Source of the DNA: Asaia bogorensis
Lineage (GTDB): Bacteria > Pseudomonadota > Alphaproteobacteria > Reyranellales > Reyranellaceae
Direction of reading: 5' to 3'
DNA length: 37,401 nt
Assembly (NCBI GenBank): GCA_945905835.1
Contig: CAMDQJ010000035.1
Location: 1-37,401, forward strand
Position 1 is the first letter of the stretch, and each line of letters opens with the position of its first letter. This document shows, in pieces, positions 8,051 through 17,069 of the stretch. The notes under the pieces were generated by a model. That model saw only the letters and a list, made by a program, of their open reading frames with translations, ran no database searches and was not told the DNA's origin. The position numbers were made by a program, and so were the translations under genes.

Positions 8051-9403
8051 TCAAGACGCCGAGGATGACTCTTTCGCCAGTTGCGTGAAGGCCTGCGCGA
8101 AGGAATCGCGGCCGCCGGCGAGGCCGGTTTCGTTGAAGATGTCGGCGGTGAGCGACTGCACCGAGGCTTCGTCGAGACGGACGCCGTTGTTCTTGAGGAA
8201 TTTGGCGGCGGCAGCGACGGCTTCGTCCATCGAGCCGCCTTCCTTGTAGAGTCGGTAATAGTCGGGATGACCGCCACGGCCGAGCGCCTCGGCGAGGATG
8301 TCGGTAAAATTTACCACTTTCAGATTGTAGATTGCCTCGGCGCCGGCCAGCGCGCGGTGGCAGGAGTGGTACATGGTGACGATGGTGTCGGCGCCGGCAG
8401 CGACAGCGCCCTCGGCCAGCGCGCGATGGATCGCGGCCTCGCGGTCCTTGAACTTCGCGGCCTGGCCGCCGCAGGCGTAGGAGAAGCCGGAATCCTGCGG
8501 CAGTTCGACCAACTCGAGGTTGGGCACGGCGCGCAGCAATTTGCGGATGCTCTCGACCGTGGCGCCGATGCCGAGATGCTCGTGGATGACCACGCGGCGC
8601 TTGGGCTGGTCGACGAAGCGCGCCTTCAGGGCCTCGAGGTTGGCGGCTAAAAACTCGCTGACATGGCCGAGATCGAAGGTCGGCTCCTCGACGTCCTTCT
8701 CCAGCTCGTCGAAATTCTTGCTGCAGGTCGGGCACCAGGTCAGCACCTTGGCGGCACCCGACTGGCCCAGCCGCTGGAAGGTGCGATGGCCCATGCGCTC
8801 GTAGGTCGGCAGGTCGGCTTCCTGGAACTGGTAGACGCCGCAGCAATGCGCCGTGCCGCCGACGACGTCGAAGTCGAGCTGCAGGGCATCGAGTATGTCC
8901 ATGACGTTGAGCACGATATGCGGCGTGCGCAGCACGTTGCAGCCCGTATAGAAGAGCACGTCGGCGGTGCGCTTCTCGGCTGGCGCCAAAATCTTCTTCA
9001 GCGTCTCCGACGGCAGCTGCATGCTGGCCAGCAGTCGTACCGCCTGCGCCATGTGGCGGAAACGGTTGGCCGCGTTGGTCGCCCCCACCTCGCGCGGCCG
9101 CGCTGCCTCCAGCGACTTCATCTTGGCGATGGTCACCCACTGGCGGACGTTGATGTCTTCCGGGCAGGCATCGCTGCAGCGCGCACTGCCATCGCAGGCA
9201 TTGAGCCACTTCTGCAGGTCTTCGGGCGCCTCACCGCCATTTCGAGTCAGCGCCGACATCTCGGCAACGCGGTCCTTGGCGTCCAGAATGTCGAGGCCGG
9301 TTTCGCGCGCCGTCGGACAGACCTCGAAGCATTTGCCGCAGCCGGTGCAACGGTCTGCCGCCTCCGCTGCGATCGCCTCGAGCCGTTGCGCGTAGTCGCT
9401 CAT
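8051..9403 (-). CDS. (Fe-S)-binding protein, HdrD/GlpC-like with two CCG domains
   Basis: The 450-residue protein has an N-terminal ferredoxin-like part: CTGCGKCFEVCP (C19, C22, C25, C29) can hold a 4Fe-4S cluster. The second site, CDGSARCSDACP, has only three Cys, with Ser where the second Cys would be. The first CCG domain is complete (FYTGCN, HCCGVYQF, WCPTCSKNF). The second is degenerate (HEHLG, ACGG, HSCHR). HdrD/GlpC/LctE-type proteins pass electrons between dehydrogenases and quinones or disulfides; partner and substrate are not identifiable here. It is ten bases downstream of the lipoprotein gene, in an operon with a CDGSH protein. Confidence 0.85.
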   Translation of the reverse strand: MSDYAQRLEAIAAEAADRCTGCGKCFEVCPTARETGLDILDAKDRVAEMSALTRNGGEAPEDLQKWLNACDGSARCSDACPEDINVRQWVTIAKMKSLEAARPREVGATNAANRFRHMAQAVRLLASMQLPSETLKKILAPAEKRTADVLFYTGCNVLRTPHIVLNVMDILDALQLDFDVVGGTAHCCGVYQFQEADLPTYERMGHRTFQRLGQSGAAKVLTWCPTCSKNFDELEKDVEEPTFDLGHVSEFLAANLEALKARFVDQPKRRVVIHEHLGIGATVESIRKLLRAVPNLELVELPQDSGFSYACGGQAAKFKDREAAIHRALAEGAVAAGADTIVTMYHSCHRALAGAEAIYNLKVVNFTDILAEALGRGGHPDYYRLYKEGGSMDEAVAAAAKFLKNNGVRLDEASVQSLTADIFNETGLAGGRDSFAQAFTQLAKESSSAS

Positions 9404-9413
9404 GATCTGTCGC

Positions 9414-9947
9414 CTATCGCGCCGCCGCGCGCCGGTTGAACTCGAGTTCCTGTGGCGACGGCTTCAGCCCGACGGCGATACGAAAGGCCGCGACGTCGGT
9501 AACCGTCTGGAACGGTATGCGGAGCACCAGCTCCTCCTGTGAGGCGCCGCGCGGATTGGCCGGCGACAGCTTGAAGTCGGCGATGAAATCCTGGCCCTGC
9601 ACGACGGTGCCGCGGCCGTCGATCATGCGCACGAAATACGGCACGGCGGTCTGGCCGGCCGTCACCGACGGACCGGCCGTGGCGAGGATGCGCAGCACCA
9701 GCTCGATCTCCATCTGGTTGCTGCGCAGTGTGCAGCCGACACTGGTGGCACCCAGCACCGCCTCGAAGACGATGTCGCGGGGATCGCGGCCCGGACCGTC
9801 CTTGAAGCGGGTGATCCGCTGGGCGTCCTGGACGGTCATCGGCTGCGGGCAATAGGCCGCCGTCACGTCGTCCTTTGCCGAGCGTCCGCCGCAGCCGGCG
9901 AGAGCCAGAGCCAACAGGGCGGGTACAAGAATAAAACGCGTCTTCAT
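9414..9947 (-). CDS. Hypothetical lipoprotein
   Basis: This 177-residue protein starts [20 protein letters not shown], a textbook type II signal peptide with lipobox LAGC, so it should be lipid-anchored in the periplasm. I do not recognise the mature domain; it contains two further Cys (AAYCPQPM and SVGCTLRS) that could form a disulfide. ATG 9947 overlaps the CDGSH stop as ATGA, indicating translational coupling. A longer frame upstream is only the CDGSH gene read in another phase. Its position between two Fe-S protein genes suggests a shared envelope or redox role, but this is context only. Confidence 0.8.
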   Translation of the reverse strand: MKTRFILVPALLALALAGCGGRSAKDDVTAAYCPQPMTVQDAQRITRFKDGPGRDPRDIVFEAVLGATSVGCTLRSNQMEIELVLRILATAGPSVTAGQTAVPYFVRMIDGRGTVVQGQDFIADFKLSPANPRGASQEELVLRIPFQTVTDVAAFRIAVGLKPSPQELEFNRRAAAR

Positions 9948-10186
9948 GCCAAAGCCTTGTGTGAGCCGTCGCACAGCGGCTGGTTCTTGGACTGCTTGCA
10001 GGCGCATAGCCAGTAGTCACCCGACTTGGGCGCCGTGTACTTCATCGGACTGAAGGGGCCGCCCTTGTGGCTGCCGTCGCAAAAAGGCTGGTTTTTGCTG
10101 AGACCGCAGGCGCACCACCAGACATCCTTGCCCGCTTCGAGGGCTACCTTGACGGGCGCTTTGGCCGCGACGGCCGGCTGGGTCAT
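9944..10186 (-). CDS. CDGSH iron-sulfur domain protein (two motifs)
   Basis: This 80-residue protein has two CDGSH motifs: [16 protein letters not shown] and [16 protein letters not shown]. Each supplies three Cys and one His to a 2Fe-2S cluster, as in mitoNEET-type proteins. Bacterial tandem-motif members are small soluble proteins thought to act in iron, redox or cluster transfer. Length is typical. It is the first gene of a four-gene minus-strand set (CDGSH, lipoprotein, HdrD-like Fe-S protein, LysE-type exporter) and shares ATGA with the next gene. It is divergent from ispH, itself an Fe-S enzyme, 98 bases away. Confidence 0.92.
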   Translation of the reverse strand: MTQPAVAAKAPVKVALEAGKDVWWCACGLSKNQPFCDGSHKGGPFSPMKYTAPKSGDYWLCACKQSKNQPLCDGSHKALA

Positions 10187-10284
10187 ATGCTTTCCTCATT
10201 GCGGCGGCTTTGTTACGGTGCCGCATCCTTCCGTTGCCGCCACTCGTTCGTGGGGGGAGTCTAGGCAATCGGAGGCCTTTTGTC

Positions 10285-11235
10285 ATGACCGACCCGAAGA
10301 AGCCACTCACCATCCTGCTCGCGGCCCCGCGCGGCTTCTGCGCCGGGGTGGACCGCGCCATCCAGATCGTCGAGCGCGCCATCGAGCGCTACGGCCGGCC
10401 GGTCTATGTCCGCCACGAGATCGTGCACAACCGCTTCGTGGTCGAAAGCCTTGAGGCCAAGGGAGCGATCTTCGTCGACGAGCTCGACGAGGTGCCCGAT
10501 GACCGCCCGGTGGTGTTTTCCGCCCACGGCGTGCCCAAGGCGGTGCCGGCCGAGGCCAGCCGCCGCAAGCTGCTCTATGTCGACGCCACCTGCCCGCTGG
10601 TCTCCAAGGTGCATCGCGAGGCCGAGCGCCATAACGAGTCAGGCTGCACCATCGTACTGATCGGCCATGCCGGCCATCCCGAGGTCATCGGCACCATGGG
10701 CCAGCTGCCCGCCGGCGCCGTGCTGCTGGTCGAGGACAAGGCTCAGGCCGAGGCGCTTGCCGTGCCCGACCCGAACAACCTCGCCTATGCCACGCAAACC
10801 ACGCTCTCGGTCGACGACACGATCGAGATCGTGGCGGCACTGCGCCGCCGCTTTCCGGCGATCCAGGGCCCGAAGATGGAGGACATCTGCTACGCCACAA
10901 CCAACCGCCAGGCGGCCGTGAAGGCGATCGCCGAACGCTGCGACGCCCTAGTCGTGATCGGCGCGCCGAATTCCTCCAACTCGATGCGGTTGGTCGAGGT
11001 CGCGGCCAACTACGGCTGTCCCAAGACGCGACTGGTGCAGCGCGCGGCCGACATGGATTGGGAATGGTTGGGTAGCGCCCGCCGGCTCGGCATCACCGCC
11101 GGCGCCTCAGCGCCCGAGCTGCTGGTCGACGAACTGATCGCCGCCTGCCGCGCGCGCTATGACGTGACCGTCGAGGAAGTGCGCACGACCGACGAAAACG
11201 TGGTCTTCAAGCTGCCGCGCCAGCTGGTGGCGTAA
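10285..11235 (+). CDS. ispH: 4-hydroxy-3-methylbut-2-enyl diphosphate reductase
   Basis: IspH (LytB) performs the last step of the MEP isoprenoid pathway, reducing HMBPP to IPP and DMAPP with a 4Fe-4S cluster. The 316-residue protein has the three cluster cysteines: C19 in [12 protein letters not shown]103 in [11 protein letters not shown] and C202 in [21 protein letters not shown] and [15 protein letters not shown] are further active-site motifs. ATG 10285 is chosen over an upstream start because GGAGG lies nine bases before it and homology starts here. thrB starts one base after the stop. Confidence 0.97.
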   Translation: MTDPKKPLTILLAAPRGFCAGVDRAIQIVERAIERYGRPVYVRHEIVHNRFVVESLEAKGAIFVDELDEVPDDRPVVFSAHGVPKAVPAEASRRKLLYVDATCPLVSKVHREAERHNESGCTIVLIGHAGHPEVIGTMGQLPAGAVLLVEDKAQAEALAVPDPNNLAYATQTTLSVDDTIEIVAALRRRFPAIQGPKMEDICYATTNRQAAVKAIAERCDALVVIGAPNSSNSMRLVEVAANYGCPKTRLVQRAADMDWEWLGSARRLGITAGASAPELLVDELIAACRARYDVTVEEVRTTDENVVFKLPRQLVA

Positions 11236-11236
11236 G

Positions 11237-12196
11237 ATGGCGGTCTACACGGAAGTCGGCGAGGCTGAGCTCGATGCCTTTCTTGCCGAGTACGACATCG
11301 GCGAGGCCGAGGCACTGAAGGGCGTGGCCGAGGGCGTCGAGAACTCCAATTTTCTGCTGACCACGACCAAGGGGCAGTACTTCCTCACGCTCTACGAAAA
11401 GCGCGTCGACCCCAGGGACCTGCCATTCTTCCTCGGCCTGATGGACCATCTCGCCGTCCGTGGCATCACCTGCCCCAAGCCGATCCACGGCCGCGACGGC
11501 CGGTCGGTGCGCACGCTCGCCGGCAAGCCCGCCGCCGTCACGGCCTTCCTGCACGGCATGTGGCCGCGGCGCATCGCCGTAAAGCACTGCGCGCCGATCG
11601 GCCGCGCGATGGCCGAACTGCACCTTGCCGGTCAGGATTTCGCCATCAAGCGTCCCAACGCGCTCTCGGTCGCGGGCTGGCGTCCCCTGTTCGACGGCTC
11701 GCGCCGCCACGCCGACGAGGTGACGCCGGGCCTCGCCCGGGAGCTCGAGGCCGAGATCGATTTCTTCGAGACCAACTGGCCGAAGGATCTGCCGGCCGGC
11801 GTCATCCATGCCGACCTCTTCCCCGACAATGTCTTCTTCCTGCACGACCGGCTGTCGGGCCTCATCGATTTCTATTTCGCCTGCAACGACTACCTGGCCT
11901 TCGACGTCGCTGTCTGCATCAACGCCTGGTGCTTCGAGCCCGACCGCTCGTTCAACGTCACCAAGGCGCGCGCGCTGATCCAGGCCTATGACGAAGTGCG
12001 CCCGCTCACCGCAGCCGAGCGCACCGCCTTGCCGCTGCTGGCGCGCGGCACGGCGCTGCGCTTCCTGCTGACGCGACTCTACGACTGGATCCACACGCCG
12101 GCCGATGCGCTGGTCAAGCGGAAGGACCCGCTGGAATACCTCACGCGGCTGCGCTTCCACCGCAGCGTCACGTCGCTCGCGGATTACGGATTGTGA
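11237..12196 (+). CDS. thrB: Homoserine kinase (choline-kinase-like ThrB)
   Basis: This 319-residue kinase phosphorylates homoserine on the threonine pathway. It belongs to the aminoglycoside/choline kinase fold used by many alphaproteobacteria, not the GHMP fold of E. coli ThrB. The catalytic loop [13 protein letters not shown] has the base at about D193, and [17 protein letters not shown] holds the metal-binding Asp. The N-terminal [20 protein letters not shown] is the typical nucleotide-binding start. It begins one base after ispH and overlaps rnhA by four bases (GTGA). Confidence 0.93.
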   Translation: MAVYTEVGEAELDAFLAEYDIGEAEALKGVAEGVENSNFLLTTTKGQYFLTLYEKRVDPRDLPFFLGLMDHLAVRGITCPKPIHGRDGRSVRTLAGKPAAVTAFLHGMWPRRIAVKHCAPIGRAMAELHLAGQDFAIKRPNALSVAGWRPLFDGSRRHADEVTPGLARELEAEIDFFETNWPKDLPAGVIHADLFPDNVFFLHDRLSGLIDFYFACNDYLAFDVAVCINAWCFEPDRSFNVTKARALIQAYDEVRPLTAAERTALPLLARGTALRFLLTRLYDWIHTPADALVKRKDPLEYLTRLRFHRSVTSLADYGL

Positions 12197-12639
12197 GCGA
12201 GAAACCGAACGTCGAGCTCTTCACCGACGGCGCCTGCAGCGGCAATCCCGGCCCCGGCGGCTGGGGCGCGCTGCTGCGCATGGCAGGCCGCGAGCGGGAA
12301 TTGTCGGGCGGCGAGCCCGCGACCACCAACAACCGCATGGAGCTGATGGGCGCCATCGCCGGCCTGGAAGCGCTGCAGCGATCGTGCCGGGTGCGCCTTT
12401 TCACCGACAGCAAGTACGTGATGGACGGCGCCACCAAATGGATCAAGGGCTGGAAAAAGAACGGCTGGAAGACCGCCGACAAGAAGCCGGTGAAAAACAT
12501 CGAGCTCTGGCAGCGCCTGGAGGCGGCGCTTGAGCCGCACGAAGTCCACTGGAGCTGGGTGAAGGGCCACAGCGGCCACCCCGAAAACGACCGCGTCGAT
12601 CAGTTGGCAAGAGACGCGATCGAAAACCTGCGGACCTAG
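12193..12639 (+). CDS. rnhA: Ribonuclease HI
   Basis: RNase HI cleaves the RNA strand of RNA:DNA hybrids, removing primers and R-loops. The 148-residue protein has all four metal-binding acids: D12 in [21 protein letters not shown]50 in [12 protein letters not shown]72 in [11 protein letters not shown] and D133 in [15 protein letters not shown], plus the catalytic His just before D133. The start is GTG 12193, in GTGA overlapping the thrB stop. Length matches E. coli RNase HI (155). ispH-thrB-rnhA is a frequent alphaproteobacterial order. Confidence 0.96.
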   Translation: MSEKPNVELFTDGACSGNPGPGGWGALLRMAGRERELSGGEPATTNNRMELMGAIAGLEALQRSCRVRLFTDSKYVMDGATKWIKGWKKNGWKTADKKPVKNIELWQRLEAALEPHEVHWSWVKGHSGHPENDRVDQLARDAIENLRT

Positions 12640-12662
12640 AGTCTTTCGAGTACCAACGAAGT

Positions 12663-12771
12663 CCTCATTTTGAGGAGCGCCGCGCAGCGGCGCGTCTCGA
12701 AGGATGGGCACGAGCACATCGTCTGTTGCCCATCGTTCGAGGCGTGCCCTACGGGCCTCCTCAGGATGAGG
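12663..12771. repeat. REP-like long inverted repeat
   Basis: The left arm (12663-12710) and right arm (12727-12771) are imperfect reverse complements around a 16-base loop. The arms share CCTCAT, TGAGGA, CTCGAA and GATGGGCA. The left arm also has its own hairpin, GCGCCGC-GCA-GCGGCGC. Such elements with CCTCAT/ATGAGG ends and a GC-rich core are dispersed between genes in many Rhizobiales/Rhodospirillales genomes. It sits between the convergent rnhA and a minus-strand gene, where its RNA hairpin could stop transcription from both sides. There is no second copy in this window. Confidence 0.75.
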
Positions 12772-12805
12772 TCGCTATTGTGATTTCGGCCGAGTCGGAA
12801 AGACC

Positions 12806-13438
12806 CTAGCTCCGCTTGCCTGGCTGCGTCGCCGGCACGGGACGCCGGTCGGCCGACTTCTCGTACATCATGTCGAACATCTCCTGCGTGCCATCGCAGG
12901 GATTGTCGCCTTCGGCCAGTCGCCAGACCTGCGACTTGCCGGAACGGCGGAAATTGAGCAGGCCCGCGACCTTGCACGGCGTGCCCTTCTGCACCTTGGC
13001 GACGCGGAAAGCGACCTCGCCGCGCACCTGGATGTGACCAGCACCGATGCGCTCGATCACGCCGTCGATGGCGGCCCAGTCGCCCTCGCTGCCGGGCGCC
13101 ACGCTGTCGATGCGGCCCTTCACGGTCCACAGGCCAGCCACCTGTCCGACCACGACATCGCCCGGCTTGGCGCCCTTGATCTTTGCGTAGCGTCCCCACA
13201 CCAGCTTGTTGGCCGCGGCCAGCAGCGTCGCCTCGGTGTCGGAGTTGATCTCGGTGCGCAGCATCTTGGGTTGGCTGCCTGCCAGCGGCGAGGACAGCCC
13301 GGTGAGCGGCGCGCCCTCCTGAACCGCCGGCGCACGCTCGGGCGGCGGCGCGGGATACATGGAAGACGGCGGCTGGGGCTGCTGGGCGGCGGCGGCGCTG
13401 GCAAGCAGGACGACGAACAGAAAGACGATTCGGGACAT
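12806..13438 (-). CDS. Hypothetical secreted protein
   Basis: This 210-residue protein starts MSRIVFLFVVLLASAAAAQQ, a clear Sec signal peptide cleaved near AAA-QQ. A Pro-rich linker (residues about 20-45) follows, then a domain I do not recognise. That domain contains two Cys (GTPCKVAG and DNPCDGTQ) that could form a disulfide in the periplasm. It lies 33 bases downstream of the TPR protein gene in the same direction, so the two are probably co-transcribed and both exported. Function unknown. Confidence 0.75.
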   Translation of the reverse strand: MSRIVFLFVVLLASAAAAQQPQPPSSMYPAPPPERAPAVQEGAPLTGLSSPLAGSQPKMLRTEINSDTEATLLAAANKLVWGRYAKIKGAKPGDVVVGQVAGLWTVKGRIDSVAPGSEGDWAAIDGVIERIGAGHIQVRGEVAFRVAKVQKGTPCKVAGLLNFRRSGKSQVWRLAEGDNPCDGTQEMFDMMYEKSADRRPVPATQPGKRS

Positions 13439-13471
13439 TGATCCGCTTCTATATCAGGGACGTGAGTCGGG

Positions 13472-14281
13472 CTACCGCTTCGGCGGCGCCGGCTGGGCCG
13501 GCGGCTGCACCGCCGGAAGAGGAGCCGGCAGATCGCCGCGCATGCCGGCCTCGGCGCGCTGGGCGGCGTTCGAGCCCGGCGGCACCAGGCGCAGCACGCG
13601 GGTGAAATCGTTGCCGGCCGCCACCTTGTCGCCGCGCGCGAGATAGGCGAAGCCGCGTTCGAGCAAGGCCTCGGAATGGTCGGGCGCCAGCCCGAGCGCG
13701 CGCTGGGCATCGGCCAGCGCCCTGGCCGGATCGCGGGCATTGCGCCAGGCGGCGGAGCGCAGGATCAGGATCTCGACATCGTTGGGCCGCAGCTGCTGGG
13801 CGCGGTCGAAATCGGCGATGGCCCGCGGCCAGGCGAGCTGGGCGGCATGACTGAGGCCGCGATCGACCCAGAGATCGGCATCCTCGGGCTTGAGTTCGAT
13901 GGCACGGCTCTGCGCCGCTGCAGCCTTGTCGGCGTCGCCCGCCTCCATCCAGGCCGTTCCGGCCTGTGCCCACAATTCGGCGCGCAATCCTGGCCGGTCG
14001 GCGCCCATGTCGCGGGCGATCGCCTCGAACTGCGCGGCGGCCTGGACGTGCCGGCCGGCCTCGAACATCGCCACCGCCACGCAATGGCGCGCGCCCAGGG
14101 TGCGCGTCTCGGCCATCCATTTCTCGGCGACGGGCAGCGCCCGCAGGGGATTGCTGCGTGCGAGCGCCATGCACTCGGTGTAGCGGCGCAGCTGGTCCGG
14201 TTTTTCCTCGAGCACCGGCGCGCGCTGGGCGAGCGCGGGCGCGGCGAGGAACAGCAGGACACAGGCGAGACGAAACCACAT
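13472..14281 (-). CDS. Exported tetratricopeptide-repeat protein
   Basis: This 269-residue protein starts MWFRLACVLLFLAAPALAQR, a Sec signal peptide with cleavage near ALA-Q. The rest is helical TPR-type repeats, e.g. AGTAWMEAGDADKAAAAQSR, DADLWVDRGLSHAAQLAWPR and SEALLERGFAYLARGDKVAA, ending in a Pro-rich tail (PLPAVQPPAQPAPPKR). TPR proteins serve as scaffolds; the partner is unknown. ATG 14281 is chosen by the signal peptide; the frame is open much further upstream, but that stretch is antisense to the epimerase gene. It is divergent from that gene, 36 bases away. Confidence 0.85.
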   Translation of the reverse strand: MWFRLACVLLFLAAPALAQRAPVLEEKPDQLRRYTECMALARSNPLRALPVAEKWMAETRTLGARHCVAVAMFEAGRHVQAAAQFEAIARDMGADRPGLRAELWAQAGTAWMEAGDADKAAAAQSRAIELKPEDADLWVDRGLSHAAQLAWPRAIADFDRAQQLRPNDVEILILRSAAWRNARDPARALADAQRALGLAPDHSEALLERGFAYLARGDKVAAGNDFTRVLRLVPPGSNAAQRAEAGMRGDLPAPLPAVQPPAQPAPPKR

Positions 14282-14317
14282 GTTGAGAAAGAAGCGCGGC
14301 ACAGCGATCCTTGCAAG

Positions 14318-15133
14318 ATGGCGAATCGTCTTTTCATCCTGGGCCTGGGCTACAGCGGCCTTGAAATCGCCCGATTGGCCGGTGCCCGCGGCTTCGAGGT
14401 CGTGGGCACCGTGACCACGGCCCAGAAGGCAGCCCAGCTCAGGGCGCAGGGCTTCGAGGTGCTGGTGTTCGACGGCACGCAGCCGGTCGCCATCGCGGCC
14501 AGTCATATCCTCTGCACCGCGCCGGCGCCCCGCCTGCCGGCCCATCTCGGACGGCCGCGCTGGCTGGGCTACCTGTCGACCACCGGCGTCTACGGCGATC
14601 GTGGCGGTCGCTGGGTCGACGAGGCGACCGTGCCGACGCCGATGCAGCAGCGCAGCGCCGACCGGCTGGCGAGCGAACTTCAGTGGCAGGCGCTGGGCCA
14701 CAAACTCGGCGTGCCGACGGCCCTCTTCCGCCTGCCTGGGATCTACGGCCCCGGCCGCAGCGCCATCGACCAGGTGCGCGCCGGCACGGCGCGGCGCATC
14801 GACAAGCCGGGACAATTCTTCTCGCGCATCCACGTCGCCGATATCGCGGGCACCGTGCTCGCAGCCATGACGAAAAAGGCCGGCGGCATCTACAACGTCG
14901 CCGACGACGAACCGGCGTCGACTGCCGATGTGGTGGCCTATGCCTGCGAGCTGCTGGACGTGCCGGTGCCGACCGCAATTCCGTGGGAGCAAGCCGCGCC
15001 CGCGATGACGCCAATGGCGCGCTCCTTCTATTCGGAGAACCGCCGCGTGCGGAACGACAAGATCAAGCGCGAGCTCGGTGTCGTGCTTCGCTATCCGACG
15101 TATCGTGAGGGTCTAAAGGCAATCGCCTCATAG
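14318..15133 (+). CDS. NAD-dependent epimerase/SDR-family protein, YeeZ-like
   Basis: This 271-residue extended SDR starts MANRLFILGLGYSGLEIARL, with a GxGYxG variant of the dinucleotide-binding loop as in the YeeZ group. YLSTTGVYGDRGGRWVDE and RLPGIYGPGRSAIDQVR match sugar-nucleotide epimerase relatives. The usual catalytic YxxxK is not obvious: the equivalent stretch reads SADRLASELQW, which is normal for YeeZ-like members, and the substrate is unknown. The 3' end overlaps the convergent hydrolase gene by six bases. Confidence 0.82.
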   Translation: MANRLFILGLGYSGLEIARLAGARGFEVVGTVTTAQKAAQLRAQGFEVLVFDGTQPVAIAASHILCTAPAPRLPAHLGRPRWLGYLSTTGVYGDRGGRWVDEATVPTPMQQRSADRLASELQWQALGHKLGVPTALFRLPGIYGPGRSAIDQVRAGTARRIDKPGQFFSRIHVADIAGTVLAAMTKKAGGIYNVADDEPASTADVVAYACELLDVPVPTAIPWEQAAPAMTPMARSFYSENRRVRNDKIKRELGVVLRYPTYREGLKAIAS

Positions 15134-15877
15134 CTCTTCGACTGTGGCGATCAACCGCGCGAGGTCGGCGGGCGTGCTCAGGCGATGGTCGCCGCCTTTC
15201 ACGAAGGTCGTGACCACACTCGGCGCCTCGAGATATTGCGCGATCTGCAGGGAGTACTCCCACGGCACGTCGGGATCGTCCTGGCCGTGCAGCAGGCGGA
15301 CCGGACAGGGCAGCGCGAGCTTCTTGTCGAGCACCAGGTGATTGCGCCCTTCCTCGATCAGCTTCCAGGTGAAGACCGACGGCTCGGGCGAATATTGCGA
15401 GGGCCGTTCGAGCCGGCCGTCGCGTTCGAGGGCCAAGCGATCCTGTGGCGAAAGTCCCTTCAGCAGCATACGTTCGGTGAAATCCGGCGCAGCGGCGATC
15501 AACACCAGCCCGGCCATGCGCTCGGGCCGCGCGCGGGCGACCAGAAGCGACAGCCAGCCGCCCATGCTCGACCCGACCAGGACGATTTTGCCGCTGGTCA
15601 GGGTGTCGATGGCGGCCAGCGAATCGTCGAGCCAGCGGCCGATCGTGCCATCTTCGAAACGGCCGGAGGACTGGCCATGGCCGAGATAGTCGAAGCGCAG
15701 AAAGGCGCGACCGGTCTTTCTCGCCCAGGTGTCGAGGGCGACGGCCTTGGTGCCGGTCATGTCGGAGCGGAACCCGCCCAGGAAAGCGACGGCGGGCGCC
15801 CGGCCGTCACTTCTTACATAGGCGACGAAATTTCCGTCGGGGCGCGCAAGGCGTTCAACCCTATCGACACCACTCAT
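15128..15877 (-). CDS. Alpha/beta hydrolase (ABHD10-like)
   Basis: This 249-residue alpha/beta hydrolase has nucleophile elbow VGSSMGGW (Ser104), an acid in the HGQDDPDVPWEY region and His in KGGDHRLSTPADL, so the triad is complete. AFLGGFRSDMTGTKAVALD and FDYLGHGQSSGRFEDGTIG resemble ABHD10/short-chain acyl esterases of alphaproteobacteria. The probable reaction is (thio)ester hydrolysis; the substrate is unknown. It ends convergently with the epimerase (15128-15133 shared) and starts divergently from the glycosyltransferase. Confidence 0.88.
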   Translation of the reverse strand: MSGVDRVERLARPDGNFVAYVRSDGRAPAVAFLGGFRSDMTGTKAVALDTWARKTGRAFLRFDYLGHGQSSGRFEDGTIGRWLDDSLAAIDTLTSGKIVLVGSSMGGWLSLLVARARPERMAGLVLIAAAPDFTERMLLKGLSPQDRLALERDGRLERPSQYSPEPSVFTWKLIEEGRNHLVLDKKLALPCPVRLLHGQDDPDVPWEYSLQIAQYLEAPSVVTTFVKGGDHRLSTPADLARLIATVEEL

Positions 15878-15939
15878 CTCGTGTTACCTGCCTCCACCCT
15901 TTACTCGTGCTACCGTCGCACAAACGAACAACAAACGCA

Positions 15940-17069
15940 GTGCCCGCCCCACCCTTCTGCAGATCGTACCGACACTGGCCGGCGGCGGGCTTGCCCGCGC
16001 CACGCTCGATGCCGCGCAGGCGGTGGTCGCGGCCGGCGGCTCGGCCATCGTCGCCTCGCCGGGCGGCGGCATGGTGGCCGACCTGTTGCGCCTGCGCGCC
16101 ACCCATCTCGAGCTGCCCAACACGCGCTCGCGGCTGACGGCGCGGTTTGCCCAGCCGCCCAAGCTGGCATCGAGCCTGCGCGACGCCGACATTGGGCTGG
16201 TGCAGTCGCGCTCGCCGATGACCACCTGGATTGCCCGCGCCCTGGCCAAGCGGCTGAAAGTGAAATGGATCGCAACGCTGCATGCGCCGTTCGCCGCGTC
16301 GGACACGCTTGGCCGCTTCGTCGAAGGTCGCCAGGCCCGCGCCGATGCCGTCATCGCCGTCTCCGACCATGTGGCGCGCGACGCGCTGGCGCGCTTTCCC
16401 ATGCTTGGCGAGAAACTCACCGTCATTCCCCCGGGCATCAATTTCGACCGCTTCGAGCCCACCGCGATTCGCGCCGATCGGCTGATCCGCCTGACCAGCG
16501 AGCTGCATGTGCCCGACGGCAGCCACCTGATCCTCTGCCCAGCACGCTTCGAGGGGGACCGCGGTCAGAAGCTTCTGGTCGAGGCGATGCAGCTGTTGCG
16601 GCGCGACGACGTGTTCTGCCTGCTGCTGGGATCGACCGGTCGGCCGACGCCGTTCGAGAAGGAGTTGGAGCAGGCGATCGAAGCGGCGGCGCTTCACGGC
16701 CGTGTGCAGATCGGCCCCTATATCGACGACATGCCGGCAGCCTACATGCTGGCCGACGTCGTGGTCGCAACCGGCGGACCGCGCCAGGGCTTCAGCCGCA
16801 CGCTGATCGAGGCCCAGGCGATGGGCCGGCCGGTGGTCGCCGAAGATGGCGGCGGTGCGGCCGAGGCGGTGCGTGCCGGCGTCACCGGCTGGCTGACGCC
16901 GGCGGGCGATGCCAAGGCCATGGCCGAAGGGCTCGATTCGGCACTCGCCCTCTCGCCCGAGCGCCGCGCCGAACTGGCGCGAACCGCGCAGGAACATGTA
17001 AGGACACGCTATTCACTGGCCGAGGCCAACCGCCGATTGCTGCAGCTCTACGAAAGGTTGACCGCTTGA
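15940..17069 (+). CDS. GT4-family glycosyltransferase, 5' end out of frame by one base
   Basis: Two Rossmann-like domains of a GT-B retaining glycosyltransferase are present: the N-terminal TLLQIVPTLAGGGLARATLD, then LTVIPPGINFDRFEP and the donor-site GFSRTLIEAQAMGRPVVAED. The main frame (ending TGA 17067-17069) has no ATG, GTG or TTG before GTG 16023, which would delete the first beta strand and glycine loop. The frame is open back to 15822, and CTG 15888 is possible. If the C4 run at 15947-15950 had one more C, GTG 15940 would give MPAPTLLQIVPTLAGGG, a normal GT4 start. I list 15940 on that basis. Acceptor and donor sugars are unknown. It overlaps the next gene as TTGA. Confidence 0.75.

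Noticed and set aside
14282..14992. Upstream extension of the TPR protein
   Set aside because: That part is antisense to the epimerase gene, and the signal peptide at ATG 14281 marks the real start.
15185..17065. Long plus-strand frame leading into the small secreted protein
   Set aside because: It is antisense to the hydrolase and out of frame with the glycosyltransferase; only the part after TTG 17066, with a signal peptide, is credible.
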